Positions 1 through 8,007 are shown, counted from the stretch's first letter. The stretch is DNA of 22,058 bases from JAFDVL01 sp043736395 (GCA_043736395.1 JAYTCQ010000433.1:1-22058); one strand, 5' to 3'. Made by a program: numbers and translations. The notes: a model not told the origin generated them from the sequence alone.

Positions 1-116
1 CTGTAACTAACAAAAAATTCAATCGCTTACAGCTGTCAATTTTTTCTTAACCGGACACTAATGATTCGTAATATGTGAGCCGATCACATGTTGAGGAGCA
101 GTCGCCTTTTCAATCT
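1..116. other. Non-coding end of window with short inverted repeats
   Basis: No gene is visible here. Two small inverted repeats can be seen. CTGTAA at 1-6 pairs with TTACAG at 27-32. ATGTGA at 73-78 pairs with TCACAT at 84-89 across a 5-nt loop and lies downstream of the last gene of the minus-strand operon. Neither is followed by a convincing T-tract in the minus direction, so I do not call a terminator. Confidence 0.4.
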
Positions 117-341
117 TCAAGGCTCAAGGTTGTTCTTGATCTGATCGAACTGTTGTTCTTGTTCGATAGTCAGGTCGCGTTCGAAGCTGAACTGACTATA
201 TTTTCGTGCGATAAATGTCGCGACCAAAAACACGGAAATCATTGCGATACCCTTTATCCATGCGGGAGTCGAGAGCGGCAAAAATAAAACGACTAACAAG
301 ACGCTCAGAAAAATAAATGCTCCTGCAAAAAAGAGTCGCAT
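117..341 (-). CDS. Small two-helix membrane protein, last gene of the sugar operon
   Basis: A 74-aa protein of unknown function. Residues about 2-24 and 27-46 are strongly hydrophobic, predicting two membrane helices in a hairpin. They are followed by a charged, Glu/Gln-rich cytosolic tail (ERDLTIEQEQQFDQIKNN). I chose the ATG at 341 (MRLFFAGAF), which lies 4 nt after the xylB stop. An in-frame TTG at 356 would add five residues and overlap xylB by 11 nt. The tight spacing implies co-transcription and probably translational coupling with the kinase gene. No family is recognised. It could be a regulator or stabiliser of the transporter, or an unrelated hitchhiker; nothing in the sequence decides. 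Confidence 0.6.
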   Translation of the reverse strand: MRLFFAGAFIFLSVLLVVLFLPLSTPAWIKGIAMISVFLVATFIARKYSQFSFERDLTIEQEQQFDQIKNNLEP

Positions 342-345
342 AAAT

Positions 346-1872
346 TTAAGTGGCAATCATTTTTCGATGTTCGGTAAAAGATGCTTGCAGATCGTGCGCA
401 ATTTTATCGTGAAGCTTTTGCATTTTTTCGTAATGCGCGACATTTTTGGCATTCGGAATTGCTCGGGTTGATTCATCCAGCGCGAGAAATTTATCGCATA
501 AATCTTCAATGCTTGAATTGATTCCAGTGTGCTTGTGATACCCCCAAACTGCTTGAATTGCAGCGCCTACTGCGCCGCCTTCTTCGCTGACAGTGCAGAC
601 GACTTCAGCGTTGAAAACGTCCGCCATGATTTGTCGCCATACTTTACTTTTGGCTCCGCCGCCGGTCGCGCGAATTTCTTTCGGCGTGATCCCTAATTCC
701 CGAAAACGATTCAAGCCGTAATTTAAGCCAAGTGTTGTGCCTTCCATCGCGGCGCGGGCAAAATGCGGGATCGAAAAAGTTTGATCGCGTAAGCCAAAAT
801 AGACTCCCGTACCGTCGGGAACATTCGGCGTTCGTTCGCCTTCAAAAAAGGGAATCAACATCAATCCGTCATTGCCAGCCGGAGCCGAGTCTACCGCGTT
901 TGATAATTCTTGGTGAGACAAATTGAAGCGTTCGCGCACCATTTCTGACGCGACGGTGACGTTCATCGTACAAACCAACGGCAACCATTTTCCGGTGGAA
1001 TCGCAGAAGGCTGCGACTTCGCCTTTTGGGTCAATGACAGGATGCGATGAGCAGGCGTAAATTGTCCCGGAAGTACCGAGCGAAACTGTGACGACTCCGG
1101 GTTTGACATTGCCTGTGCCGATGGCTCCCATCATGTTATCGCCTCCGCCGGAGCTGACGATAACGTCACTGCTAAGCCCGAATTCATTGGCTAAATCTTC
1201 ACGAAGCGTCCCGGCGATGTCGTCAGCATTGATGAGCTTCGGAAGCATTTCTGCTACACGCGGATCAATCGCATTGATCGCAGAATTTGACCAGACGCGG
1301 TTGCAAACATCCAGTAACGCAGTGCCCGATGCGTCGCCGTACTCCATTATCTTTTTGCCGGTCAGCCAAAAATTAATGTAGTCGTGCGGAAGCAAAATTG
1401 TTTTCAATCTCGCGTAATTTTCCGGCTCATGATTTTTGAGCCAGAGAATTTTTGAAGCCGTAAATCCAGCGGGAACTCCATTGCCTACTTCCGTGATGGT
1501 CTGTTCGAGACCGCCGATTTTATTAATGATTTCATCACATTCGGCAATCGTAGCCGTATCACACCAGAGCTTTGCCGGACGAATCACTTCGTCATTTTCA
1601 TCCAGTGGAACAAACCCGTGTTGTTGTCCTGAGACGCCAATCCCTTTAACTCTTTTACGGTTAATATTAGCTTTGGTGAGTGCGCCGTTGATAGTGGATT
1701 TGACAGCGGCGATCCATTCGGAAGGATGTTGTTCTTTATGTCCGGCGGGCAAGCCTTCGATCAAATCATAAGGCGCAGAATCCGATGCAATAACTGCACT
1801 AGATTCTGCGTCTAAAATGATAGCTTTTGTGCTTTGAGTTCCGCTGTCAATGCCGATGAAATACTCATTCAT
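346..1872 (-). CDS. xylB: Xylulokinase-like FGGY-family carbohydrate kinase
   Basis: A 508-aa ATP-dependent sugar kinase, predicted to phosphorylate D-xylulose (or a related ketose) to the 5-phosphate for the pentose phosphate pathway. The N-terminal FGGY ATPase motif GIDSGTQSTK (residues 7-16), SGQQHG substrate-loop motif (81-86), KLWCDT (101-106), catalytic Asp in SGGGDN (D245), GTSGT phosphate loop (266-270) and C-terminal ATGGGAKSK (402-410) are all present in family order. Length fits xylulokinases (about 480-510 aa). The ATG at 1872 gives the standard N-terminus, although no clear Shine-Dalgarno precedes it. It follows the radical SAM gene by 27 nt. Other FGGY members (ribulokinase, L-xylulose kinase, erythritol-type kinases) cannot be fully excluded. 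The neighbouring MDR dehydrogenase makes a polyol-to-xylulose route plausible. Confidence 0.85.
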   Translation of the reverse strand: MNEYFIGIDSGTQSTKAIILDAESSAVIASDSAPYDLIEGLPAGHKEQHPSEWIAAVKSTINGALTKANINRKRVKGIGVSGQQHGFVPLDENDEVIRPAKLWCDTATIAECDEIINKIGGLEQTITEVGNGVPAGFTASKILWLKNHEPENYARLKTILLPHDYINFWLTGKKIMEYGDASGTALLDVCNRVWSNSAINAIDPRVAEMLPKLINADDIAGTLREDLANEFGLSSDVIVSSGGGDNMMGAIGTGNVKPGVVTVSLGTSGTIYACSSHPVIDPKGEVAAFCDSTGKWLPLVCTMNVTVASEMVRERFNLSHQELSNAVDSAPAGNDGLMLIPFFEGERTPNVPDGTGVYFGLRDQTFSIPHFARAAMEGTTLGLNYGLNRFRELGITPKEIRATGGGAKSKVWRQIMADVFNAEVVCTVSEEGGAVGAAIQAVWGYHKHTGINSSIEDLCDKFLALDESTRAIPNAKNVAHYEKMQKLHDKIAHDLQASFTEHRKMIAT

Positions 1873-1899
1873 ATGTAGCAGGAAGGATTGGCTTGCTGA

Positions 1900-2871
1900 T
1901 TATCCGGTCGCTTTTTTATAAATTTGCCCGACTTTATCAGAAGCATTAAAAAGAGTTCTTAACGGAACGGTGCCGAATAATTTGTAGTCACCAATCGAAG
2001 TCAATCCGGCAGACGCGACACAGCCGCACTGAGAGCAATCGGGATCGCCGCCAAATTGGCAAGGTGTAATTTTACTTTTTAAATCAGCCGTCAGATTCAA
2101 TGTGGTGCGCGAAAAAATACAATCGTCAGGGCTGGACGGAGGATTTTTAAAGCCTTCCAGAATCATATTTGGCAAATCAAGCTTTGGAAATTTCGCTCTG
2201 AGTTCAGCTAATTCATCGAGCACACGGACTTTGGTCGCCGGGTCAAGAATCTCAATGTCAGTCGCCCCTTTTTGCGGCGTAAAAAGGCTGAACCAAATTT
2301 TTCTGACCTCGGTTTTAGCGCTCCAGAAAGCCAGAAATTCTTCCAGATAACCTGCTTGTTTGGCGATCTGACTGGTGATCGTGCAATGCACAACAATTTG
2401 ATGCCCAACGATATTTTTTAGGATTTTTTCGTAGGTGGCAGGCTTGCGGCGTTCGTCGTGTTCAGGTTGCAACCCGTCAATGGAGACTACGAAATAAAGT
2501 CCGGGAATATTCGCCCATTCCTTAGGAATTTCGCGGACAGCGCTGGTAACAAGCTGCGTTGCAATTCCCATTTTCCCGATCTCAGGAAGAATGGAATTCA
2601 ATTCTCGAAAGCGGACTAAAGGCTCTCCGCCGACAATTGAAAGATGCAACGGACGATGCTCACGAACGGTATTTAAAACGGCTTCGATCAGATCATCGCC
2701 TTTATGATCGGCAAGCGATCTCAGCGGCCCTAAATCTCCCAAATGTTCGGGTTCGTAAGCGTAACAGCCGGGGCAGCGTAAGGGGCATTCCCGTGTAATT
2801 TCAATAGAAAGAGAGGGGTGATTTCCTTGCAGGATTCGTCCCCACGCGCGGATAACATCATTTTTATTCAT
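1900..2871 (-). CDS. Radical SAM enzyme with C-terminal cysteine cluster
   Basis: A 323-aa radical S-adenosylmethionine protein. The [4Fe-4S]-binding motif C29-x3-C33-x2-C36 is followed by GGEPL (81-85, the SAM-amino-group motif) within a TIM-barrel-like region (about 20-240). The C-terminus carries C251, C271, C279, C282 and C284, resembling an auxiliary Fe-S (SPASM/twitch-like) site. I chose the ATG at 2871 because GGAG lies 4 nt upstream. An in-frame ATG at 2901 would add ten residues through a G-rich tract and is unlikely. It sits between the FAH-family gene and xylB, an unexpected place for such an enzyme. The substrate is unknown: peptide modification, lipid or sugar chemistry are all possible. 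Radical SAM assignment is firm; function is not. Confidence 0.85.
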   Translation of the reverse strand: MNKNDVIRAWGRILQGNHPSLSIEITRECPLRCPGCYAYEPEHLGDLGPLRSLADHKGDDLIEAVLNTVREHRPLHLSIVGGEPLVRFRELNSILPEIGKMGIATQLVTSAVREIPKEWANIPGLYFVVSIDGLQPEHDERRKPATYEKILKNIVGHQIVVHCTITSQIAKQAGYLEEFLAFWSAKTEVRKIWFSLFTPQKGATDIEILDPATKVRVLDELAELRAKFPKLDLPNMILEGFKNPPSSPDDCIFSRTTLNLTADLKSKITPCQFGGDPDCSQCGCVASAGLTSIGDYKLFGTVPLRTLFNASDKVGQIYKKATG

Positions 2872-2938
2872 TAAACTCCATATAAAAAGGGGGGGAAGCA
2901 CAATACTATAGACTCATCTATTGGAAATGAAGTCAAGT

Positions 2939-3778
2939 TTAGCCTGAAACAAAAGTATTTTTTAAAATGCCCAGCCCTTCAATTTCAACTTCATACACAT
3001 CATTGTTTTTCAAAACTACTTTAGGATTACGGAAAATTCCTACGCCTTCCGGAGTACCGGTTGCGATCACGTCACCCGGTTCCAGTGTGATGCCTTCGGT
3101 AATGAAGTTGATGAGTTTAGGAATTTTGAAAATTAACTTACTGGTATTTGAAGATTGCATTGTCTGACCATTCAAGCGACCTTCGATTTTTAAATTATGA
3201 ATGTCGGCAATTTCGTCTTTAGTGGTAATGAACGGGCCGACCGGACAGAAGCCATCCTGACCTTTGCCGCGAATCCATTGTTTATCACCGAATTGCAAAT
3301 CGCGTCCGCTGACATCATTTAATGGAGCATATCCAAAAACATAATTCATCGCATCTGCTTCACTGACTTTTTTCGCGCGTTTGCCGATGATGACAGCGAG
3401 TTCGGATTCATAATCTACGTCAACGCTGTGGCTTGGCAATTCGACCTTCGCATTATGTGCGTTCAGCGAATTCGGCAATTTCATGAAGACCATCGGAGAT
3501 TCCGGCAATGCAGCGCCTTGTTCCAACGCGTGATCAAGATAGTTTTGTCCAATGGCAATAATTTGCTTGGGATAGACGGCAGGCAGAAACTCTACGGCAT
3601 CAATCGCGTAAGCAGTTTTTGCGGTCGCGTCGTTTAGTGCTTTGGCGATGACCCCGAAGCGTTCAATCGCGTCCTTCATCGTCGGAGCGATGTTAGTGAC
3701 GTCAACAATTACGTCGCCGCGTAGTAATCCGAGGCGAATTCCTTCTGTGTCTTGCGTTTTAAATTGTGTAAGTTTCAT
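2939..3778 (-). CDS. Fumarylacetoacetate hydrolase (FAH) family protein
   Basis: A 279-aa enzyme of the FAH superfamily. Members cleave or isomerise beta-diketo or 2-keto acids with a divalent metal. Visible motifs: IGQNYLDHALE (76-86, His and Glu of the lid/active site), the metal-binding pair E124-x-E126 in DYESEL, D155 in NDVSGRD, K172 in RGKGQDGFCPVGP, and TGTPEGVG (240-247). Length is normal for the bacterial family. The start at 3778 (MKLTQFKT) matches the family N-terminus; an in-frame upstream start at 3865 would overlap the permease gene. The gene begins 10 nt after the permease stop. In sugar operons this family includes 2,4-diketo-3-deoxy-fuconate/rhamnonate hydrolases and keto-deoxy-aldonate dehydratases, so a non-phosphorylative branch is plausible. 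Exact substrate unknown. Confidence 0.85.
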   Translation of the reverse strand: MKLTQFKTQDTEGIRLGLLRGDVIVDVTNIAPTMKDAIERFGVIAKALNDATAKTAYAIDAVEFLPAVYPKQIIAIGQNYLDHALEQGAALPESPMVFMKLPNSLNAHNAKVELPSHSVDVDYESELAVIIGKRAKKVSEADAMNYVFGYAPLNDVSGRDLQFGDKQWIRGKGQDGFCPVGPFITTKDEIADIHNLKIEGRLNGQTMQSSNTSKLIFKIPKLINFITEGITLEPGDVIATGTPEGVGIFRNPKVVLKNNDVYEVEIEGLGILKNTFVSG

Positions 3779-3788
3779 AAGCGAATAA

Positions 3789-4739
3789 TTAGTCTGCGAT
3801 CTCAAATTTACGACGTTGAAATTCATCGAAAGTGACAGCCATAACAATGACGGTTCCGATGACAATTTTTTGAATAAAGGGCGAAATTCCTAATAAATTC
3901 GCACCATTTGCTAAGACTCCCATAATCAGAGAGCCGATGATTGTTCCGACGACTGTGCCTTGTCCACCGCTAAGGCTGCCGCCACCGATCACGACTGCCG
4001 CAATGACATTCAGTTCAATTCCTTCGCCTTCGGTGGGAACACCATTGAGTAATCGCGCCGCTACTAACGCTCCGGCTAAGCCTGTGAGCGCACCCAGAAT
4101 ACTGTAAAAACTAATCTGGTATTGTGCGACTTTGATTCCCGCATATCGTGCAGCTTCGAGATTGCTGCCGATGGCGTAGCAATATCTTCCGAGCCTCGTA
4201 CTGGTCAAAAGAAAATGAATGATCAAGGCGATAGTGATGACGATGAGCAGTGGCATGGGAACTTTAGTCACAGTTCCGGCAGCCAGCTTTCCAAAGCCTT
4301 CGGGCAAGCTGACAATTCCATTGCCTCCTGAGATGAGAAGCGCTATTCCGCGATAGATTCCAAGCGCTCCCAGCGTCACAATGAACGGTGGAATTTTTAA
4401 CCGCGTAACGGCAAGACCGTTGATGAATCCGCCAAGTAATCCGGTTGCGACGCAGATCAATAATCCAATAAGAATTACTGAAAAGGTTGATGGCTTGCCG
4501 GATAAGTAAAGCGCGCCACATACACCGGAAAGTGCCATTAACGAACCGACGGAAAGGTCAATCCCGCCCGAAATCATCACCATCGTCATGCCCATCGCCA
4601 TCACGGTGATGACTGCGGTTTGGCGGGCGACACCGGCAAGATTATCAGCCGAAAGAAAAAGGGGTTCGCGTGCAAAAATAATGATGCACAGCAGTAACAA
4701 GCTGAAGAAGGGGATAAGTTTTTTCAGTATGTCAGACAT
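3789..4739 (-). CDS. Sugar ABC transporter permease (RbsC type)
   Basis: A 316-aa integral membrane subunit of a ribose/xylose-type (CUT2) ABC importer. It is hydrophobic throughout with about eight to ten predicted helices. It carries the family signature MVMISGGIDLSVGS near residue 58 and the conserved C-terminal stretch IAAVVIGGGSLSGGQGT, which includes the contact loop to the ATPase. The gene starts 3 nt after the 56-aa membrane-peptide gene, so the two are almost certainly translated together. The ATPase gene lies upstream and the binding-protein gene further up, completing the importer. Like other CUT2 systems it probably works as a homodimer with one RbsA-type double ATPase. Substrate specificity cannot be read from the permease. 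Confidence 0.92.
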   Translation of the reverse strand: MSDILKKLIPFFSLLLLCIIIFAREPLFLSADNLAGVARQTAVITVMAMGMTMVMISGGIDLSVGSLMALSGVCGALYLSGKPSTFSVILIGLLICVATGLLGGFINGLAVTRLKIPPFIVTLGALGIYRGIALLISGGNGIVSLPEGFGKLAAGTVTKVPMPLLIVITIALIIHFLLTSTRLGRYCYAIGSNLEAARYAGIKVAQYQISFYSILGALTGLAGALVAARLLNGVPTEGEGIELNVIAAVVIGGGSLSGGQGTVVGTIIGSLIMGVLANGANLLGISPFIQKIVIGTVIVMAVTFDEFQRRKFEIAD

Positions 4740-4742
4740 ATT

Positions 4743-4913
4743 TTAGGAACGGGTCAGTCTTCCACGAATCAAAAATAATGCGCCAATCACAACTAACAAT
4801 AAAGGTGTATAGACCGAGCCGAAAAGCGGTCTGCCCATAAAATGAGCGGCGGCGAGAATGGCTGCAGTGATGCAGCAGAGTAGGCCAATAACGCGAAAAA
4901 TTTGCGGGGTCAT
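4743..4913 (-). CDS. 56-aa membrane peptide inside the ABC transporter operon
   Basis: A 56-aa protein beginning MTPQIFRVIG. Two hydrophobic segments (about residues 5-24 and 33-50) predict a helical hairpin, ending in a basic tail (RGRLTRS). The ATG at 4913 is preceded by AAGGAG with a 7-nt spacer, the best ribosome-binding site in this operon, which rules out the longer in-frame start at 4979. It ends 3 nt before the permease start codon. That spacing, between ATPase and permease, suggests a small accessory subunit or translation-coupling peptide for the importer. I do not recognise a family. Confidence 0.75.
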   Translation of the reverse strand: MTPQIFRVIGLLCCITAAILAAAHFMGRPLFGSVYTPLLLVVIGALFLIRGRLTRS

Positions 4914-4956
4914 AATCTTTCTCCTTAACGTCTTAGGGATGAATGAAATTAACTGT

Positions 4957-5057
4957 CCACGAAGTACACGAACGAACACGAAGTTTTTTAACGCTCGTAG
5001 CGGTTGATTCTCTCTTTTGTTTCACGAATTGTTACTTTCCTTCGTGTTCCTTCGCGG
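4957..5057. repeat. Imperfect inverted repeat, ACACGAAG-type
   Basis: GAACACGAAG at 4974-4983 is matched by its exact reverse complement CTTCGTGTTC at 5040-5049. Both sides extend into related, looser matches (CCACGAAG at 4957-4964; CCTTCGCGGG at 5048-5057). The spacer is 56 nt and contains a small hairpin around 4990-5005. It occupies most of the gap between the RbsA-type gene (ends 5097) and the 56-aa gene. The CACGAAG unit resembles short repeats common between genes in many bacteria. Confidence 0.6.
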
Positions 5058-5096
5058 GTAATTTCTTTTTTCCAATAGTGTCTACGTTGTAGTTGC

Positions 5097-6593
5097 TTAT
5101 TCTTCAACGGCAGCGTACTTCAAGATTTCTTCCTGCGTCGTTGTTTTACCATTTAATTCAGCGACAAATCGTCCGCGTCGCATGACCAAAATTCTGTCGG
5201 CCATTCCCAGTAATTCCGGCAAGTCAGAAGATACCATGACGATTGCAGCGCCTTGTTCGGCGAGTTCATTAACTTCTCGGTAAATTTCGGAACGCGCTGC
5301 TACGTCTACGCCACGTGTTGGTTCGTCTAATAGAAAAACTTTCGTATTCGCAAACAACCAACGCCCTAACAATACTTTTTGCTGATTACCTCCGCTCATT
5401 CTGCCCACCGTTTTTGTTGGAGAAGGTGGACGAATTTGCAGCTTTTCAATATATTGCGTGGTTGTCCTGGTTTCAATTGTCTGGCTCAAACGAAAGCCGC
5501 TGATCAATGCTTTGACATTTGCCAAAGTCATATTCGTGGACATCGGCAAATTCAGGCAAAGTCCCGTTCGCTTGCGATCCTCTGTTAATAAGCTTAAGCC
5601 GTTCTCGACAGAAAGCGAAGGTTTTGAGCGAGTAATATTAGTCCCAAGCAAATTAATTTCACCAGTAGTTGCAGGCTGTGTGCCGTAAATTGCTTCTACT
5701 AATTCGGTGCGTCCAGCTCCGGCGAGACCTGCGATACCGACGACTTCTCCGGCACGAACTTCAAAATTGATGTTTTCAAATTTCGGCGCGCGACTAAGAT
5801 TTTTCACGCTTAATTTTACATCGCCAATAGAAGCATGGCGCAGAGGGAAAATTTCTTTCAGCTCGCGTCCCGCCATGTGACGAATGACTTCGTTGGTGTC
5901 GATCGATCCCCAGACTCCAGAAAATACAGCGCGCCCGTCACGAAGGATGCAGACCCAATCCGCGATTTCATCGAGTTCTTCGAGGCGATGCGAAATATAT
6001 ATTACTGCCAGTCCCCGAGCTTTCAAATCACGTATCAAACGGAATAATTCTTCCACTTCGTTGGAGGTCAGCGAAGAAGTCGGTTCGTCCATAACAATGA
6101 CTTTTTTCGCTTCGACGATGGCGCGGGTGATTTCAACTAATTGACGTTTGGCCGTGCTTAGATGGCTAACTTTGGAAGTGGGATCAAGATTGAAGCCGTA
6201 CTCTTGGAGAAGCTGTGCGGCGTTTTCGATGAGTGATTTTTGATTAATAAATCCGAAACTGTTGACTGGTTCGCGTCCTAGAAAAATATTTTCAGCGACG
6301 GTCAAATGCGGAGCCAGGGAAAGCTCCTGATAGATCATGGCTACGCCGTGTTGGAGGGAATCATTGGGATTGTCAATTTTCACCAAACTTTCATCAATGA
6401 AAATTTCACCTTCGTCGGGCTGATACACACCGGCGAGAATTTTCATTAGCGTCGATTTTCCCGCTCCATTTTCGCCTAGCAATGCCAAGACTTCGCCACG
6501 CTGAACTGTCAACGAAACGTCAGTCAGGACAGTATTCCCGGCAAAAGATTTAGAAATGCCGCGCATTTCAAGTGCGCTGTGGGGCGATGGCAT
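5097..6593 (-). CDS. Sugar ABC transporter double ATPase (RbsA/MglA type)
   Basis: A 498-aa cytosolic protein with two fused ABC domains that powers CUT2-class sugar import. Domain 1 (about 5-235) has Walker A GENGAGKST (40-48) and Walker B VIVMDEPTSSL, with a degenerate signature LSTAKRQ. Domain 2 (about 250-495) has the usual degenerate Walker A (GLAGAGRTEL, no lysine), a perfect signature MSGGNQQK, and Walker B VFLLDEPTRGVD. This asymmetry is normal for RbsA/MglA/XylG. Length is standard. The ATG at 6593 lies only about 3 nt from the arm of a palindromic repeat (6597-6661), so the 5' untranslated region is repeat sequence and no Shine-Dalgarno is visible. Paired permease and binding protein are in the same operon. 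Confidence 0.93.
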   Translation of the reverse strand: MPSPHSALEMRGISKSFAGNTVLTDVSLTVQRGEVLALLGENGAGKSTLMKILAGVYQPDEGEIFIDESLVKIDNPNDSLQHGVAMIYQELSLAPHLTVAENIFLGREPVNSFGFINQKSLIENAAQLLQEYGFNLDPTSKVSHLSTAKRQLVEITRAIVEAKKVIVMDEPTSSLTSNEVEELFRLIRDLKARGLAVIYISHRLEELDEIADWVCILRDGRAVFSGVWGSIDTNEVIRHMAGRELKEIFPLRHASIGDVKLSVKNLSRAPKFENINFEVRAGEVVGIAGLAGAGRTELVEAIYGTQPATTGEINLLGTNITRSKPSLSVENGLSLLTEDRKRTGLCLNLPMSTNMTLANVKALISGFRLSQTIETRTTTQYIEKLQIRPPSPTKTVGRMSGGNQQKVLLGRWLFANTKVFLLDEPTRGVDVAARSEIYREVNELAEQGAAIVMVSSDLPELLGMADRILVMRRGRFVAELNGKTTTQEEILKYAAVEE

Positions 6594-6596
6594 AAA

Positions 6597-6661
6597 AATG
6601 TAAGGTGAACTGTTAGTTCGCGCGTTTCCGAAATCGGCGAACTAACAGTTCACCGTACATT
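6597..6661. repeat. REP/BIME-like inverted pair, copy 1 (15-nt spacer)
   Basis: Two 25-nt arms (6597-6621 and 6637-6661) are reverse complements with one mismatch. Each arm starts AATGTA and contains GTGAACT-GTT-AGTTCGC, which is itself a near-palindrome with a 3-nt loop. The same arms recur at 9176-9273 and 15973-16104 with unrelated spacers. The left arm begins 4 nt from the start codon of the ATPase gene. Confidence 0.9.
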
Positions 6662-6688
6662 TATAACGTGCGGGATTCTGCTAATATT

Positions 6689-6838
6689 TTAATGATCGGT
6701 TGAGTCTTTTTGAGTCTGTAAATAAACAATGTAGCCGATTGAAAATGCTACGGATAAAACAAAAATTCCACCAATTGCCGCTCCGACCCCAATTGCAAAA
6801 ATCGGTTGTAAAATAGATTCCAGGTCTCCAGCAAACAT
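6689..6838 (-). CDS. 49-aa single-helix membrane peptide between binding-protein and ATPase genes
   Basis: A short reading frame coding MFAGDLESIL... and ending QTQKDSTDH. Residues about 12-40 form one long hydrophobic, glycine-rich segment (GVGAAIGGIFVLSV), predicting a single membrane helix with a short acidic N-terminus and a polar C-terminal tail. An AAAGGTAA ribosome-binding-like sequence lies about 12 nt upstream of the ATG. It occupies the gap between the binding-protein gene and the ATPase gene of the importer, in the same direction. Codon usage and amino-acid pattern look coding, but at this length chance is possible. No family recognised; together with the 56-aa peptide it may be an accessory membrane component of the transporter. 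Confidence 0.6.
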   Translation of the reverse strand: MFAGDLESILQPIFAIGVGAAIGGIFVLSVAFSIGYIVYLQTQKDSTDH

Positions 6839-6959
6839 AATAAAAAATTACCTTTCAAAAAAAATGTCTCAAGTTACGCTTGAGCTGATGAACAAAGTAT
6901 AGCAGCAACTAACCGATTAATTGAACTGGAAATAGCACATGCGGCTGCTTTCATTTCAT

Positions 6960-7934
6960 TTATTTAATCAGCTTTTGAATTTCGGGCGTGCCCATGTTTT
7001 CTTTTGTGACTAACACTACACCTGTATCCTGACGTCGCTCAACTGGTTTATTCGCTTTCTTGTCAAGAATGGCGCGAACGCCTTCAAAGCCCATTTTATA
7101 AGGATCTTGCACGACTAAAGAGTCAATAATTCCGGCTCGTAAGTTGTTGACGAGTTCAGGACTTGAATCAAACCCGACAATTTTCACTTTTCCTTGCAAA
7201 GCTTTGATGTTCACCGAAGTCAACGCGCCAATGGCAGCTGGTTCACACGAGCCAAAAAGACCATTTATATTTGGATTTTTGGTGAGAATATCTTCGGCTA
7301 CATTCGCCGATTTTGTGCGGTCAGAGTCGCCGTATAACGTGGCGACAATCTTGATGCCGGGATATTTTTTCTCAATTACATCTTTAAATCCATTTTCGCG
7401 TTCGTCTGTGGAGACGGAACCGATCTTGTTCGCGATCACGCCGACAGTCCCTTTTCCGCCGAGCAACGTAGCCATCCGTTCGGCGGCCATTTCTCCGCCT
7501 TTGCGATTATCGGTTGAGACGTATGAAAGGTAGTCTTCCCAATTAATTCCAGAATCCATAATGACGACCGGAATCCCGGCTTCTTTGGCTTTTTTGCAGA
7601 CAGGCACGAGCGAATCTCCGTGCGATGGAGCCAGCAGAATTCCGTCTACGCGTTTACTGATCGCGTCTTCGACGATGTTCATCTGTCCTGAAAAATCTGT
7701 TTCTGAAGCAGGTCCTTTCCAGATAATTTCGGCACCTAAATCTTTACCGGCAGCATCCGCTCCGGCTTTGATGGACAGCCAGAAATTATGTGATGTCCCT
7801 TTGGGAATTACCGCAATTCTTGGTTTGCCTGTATTAGCTGCGCCGCCTCCGCCAGTGTTTGGATTATCACAGGCGACGATGAAGAAGGTTGAAATCGCGA
7901 TGAAGAAAAATAGAGAGTGCTTGAGTTGTTTCAT
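6960..7934 (-). CDS. Sugar ABC transporter substrate-binding lipoprotein (RbsB-like)
   Basis: A 324-aa periplasmic-binding protein of the type I ribose/galactose class, the capture subunit of the importer. The N-terminus is a lipoprotein signal: KQLKH, a hydrophobic stretch, then lipobox IVAC with the lipidated Cys at 22. It is followed by a flexible Asn/Gly-rich linker (NTGGGGAANTG). The mature fold starts at KPRIAVIPKGTSHNFW, with the typical aromatic-containing ligand loop, and includes VDGILLAPSHGDSL, VVIMDSGI and IVGFDSSPELV in family order. The start at 7934 gives a proper signal peptide. The gene is downstream of the MDR gene, with two hairpins in the 93-nt gap that may adjust relative expression. 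The ligand is probably a pentose or polyol, inferred from neighbours only. Confidence 0.92.
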   Translation of the reverse strand: MKQLKHSLFFFIAISTFFIVACDNPNTGGGGAANTGKPRIAVIPKGTSHNFWLSIKAGADAAGKDLGAEIIWKGPASETDFSGQMNIVEDAISKRVDGILLAPSHGDSLVPVCKKAKEAGIPVVIMDSGINWEDYLSYVSTDNRKGGEMAAERMATLLGGKGTVGVIANKIGSVSTDERENGFKDVIEKKYPGIKIVATLYGDSDRTKSANVAEDILTKNPNINGLFGSCEPAAIGALTSVNIKALQGKVKIVGFDSSPELVNNLRAGIIDSLVVQDPYKMGFEGVRAILDKKANKPVERRQDTGVVLVTKENMGTPEIQKLIK

Positions 7935-7973
7935 ATTTTATGGAAATTGGTGATATAAAATTTTTCTTTTAGC

Positions 7974-7991
7974 CCAGCTGTTCACAGCTGG
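7974..7991. repeat. Perfect hairpin, 7-bp stem
   Basis: CCAGCTG (7974-7980) and CAGCTGG (7985-7991) form a perfect stem with loop TTCA. It lies between the MDR and binding-protein genes in the minus-strand operon. With no adjacent T-tract it is more likely an RNA-stability or repeat element than a terminator. Confidence 0.6.
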
Positions 7992-8007
7992 ATAGGATTG
8001 AAAATTT

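Noticed and set aside
7144..7953. Two long plus-strand frames of about 130 codons
   Set aside because: Both are antisense to the substrate-binding protein gene, which has a complete signal peptide and family motifs. The plus-strand products show no domain features.
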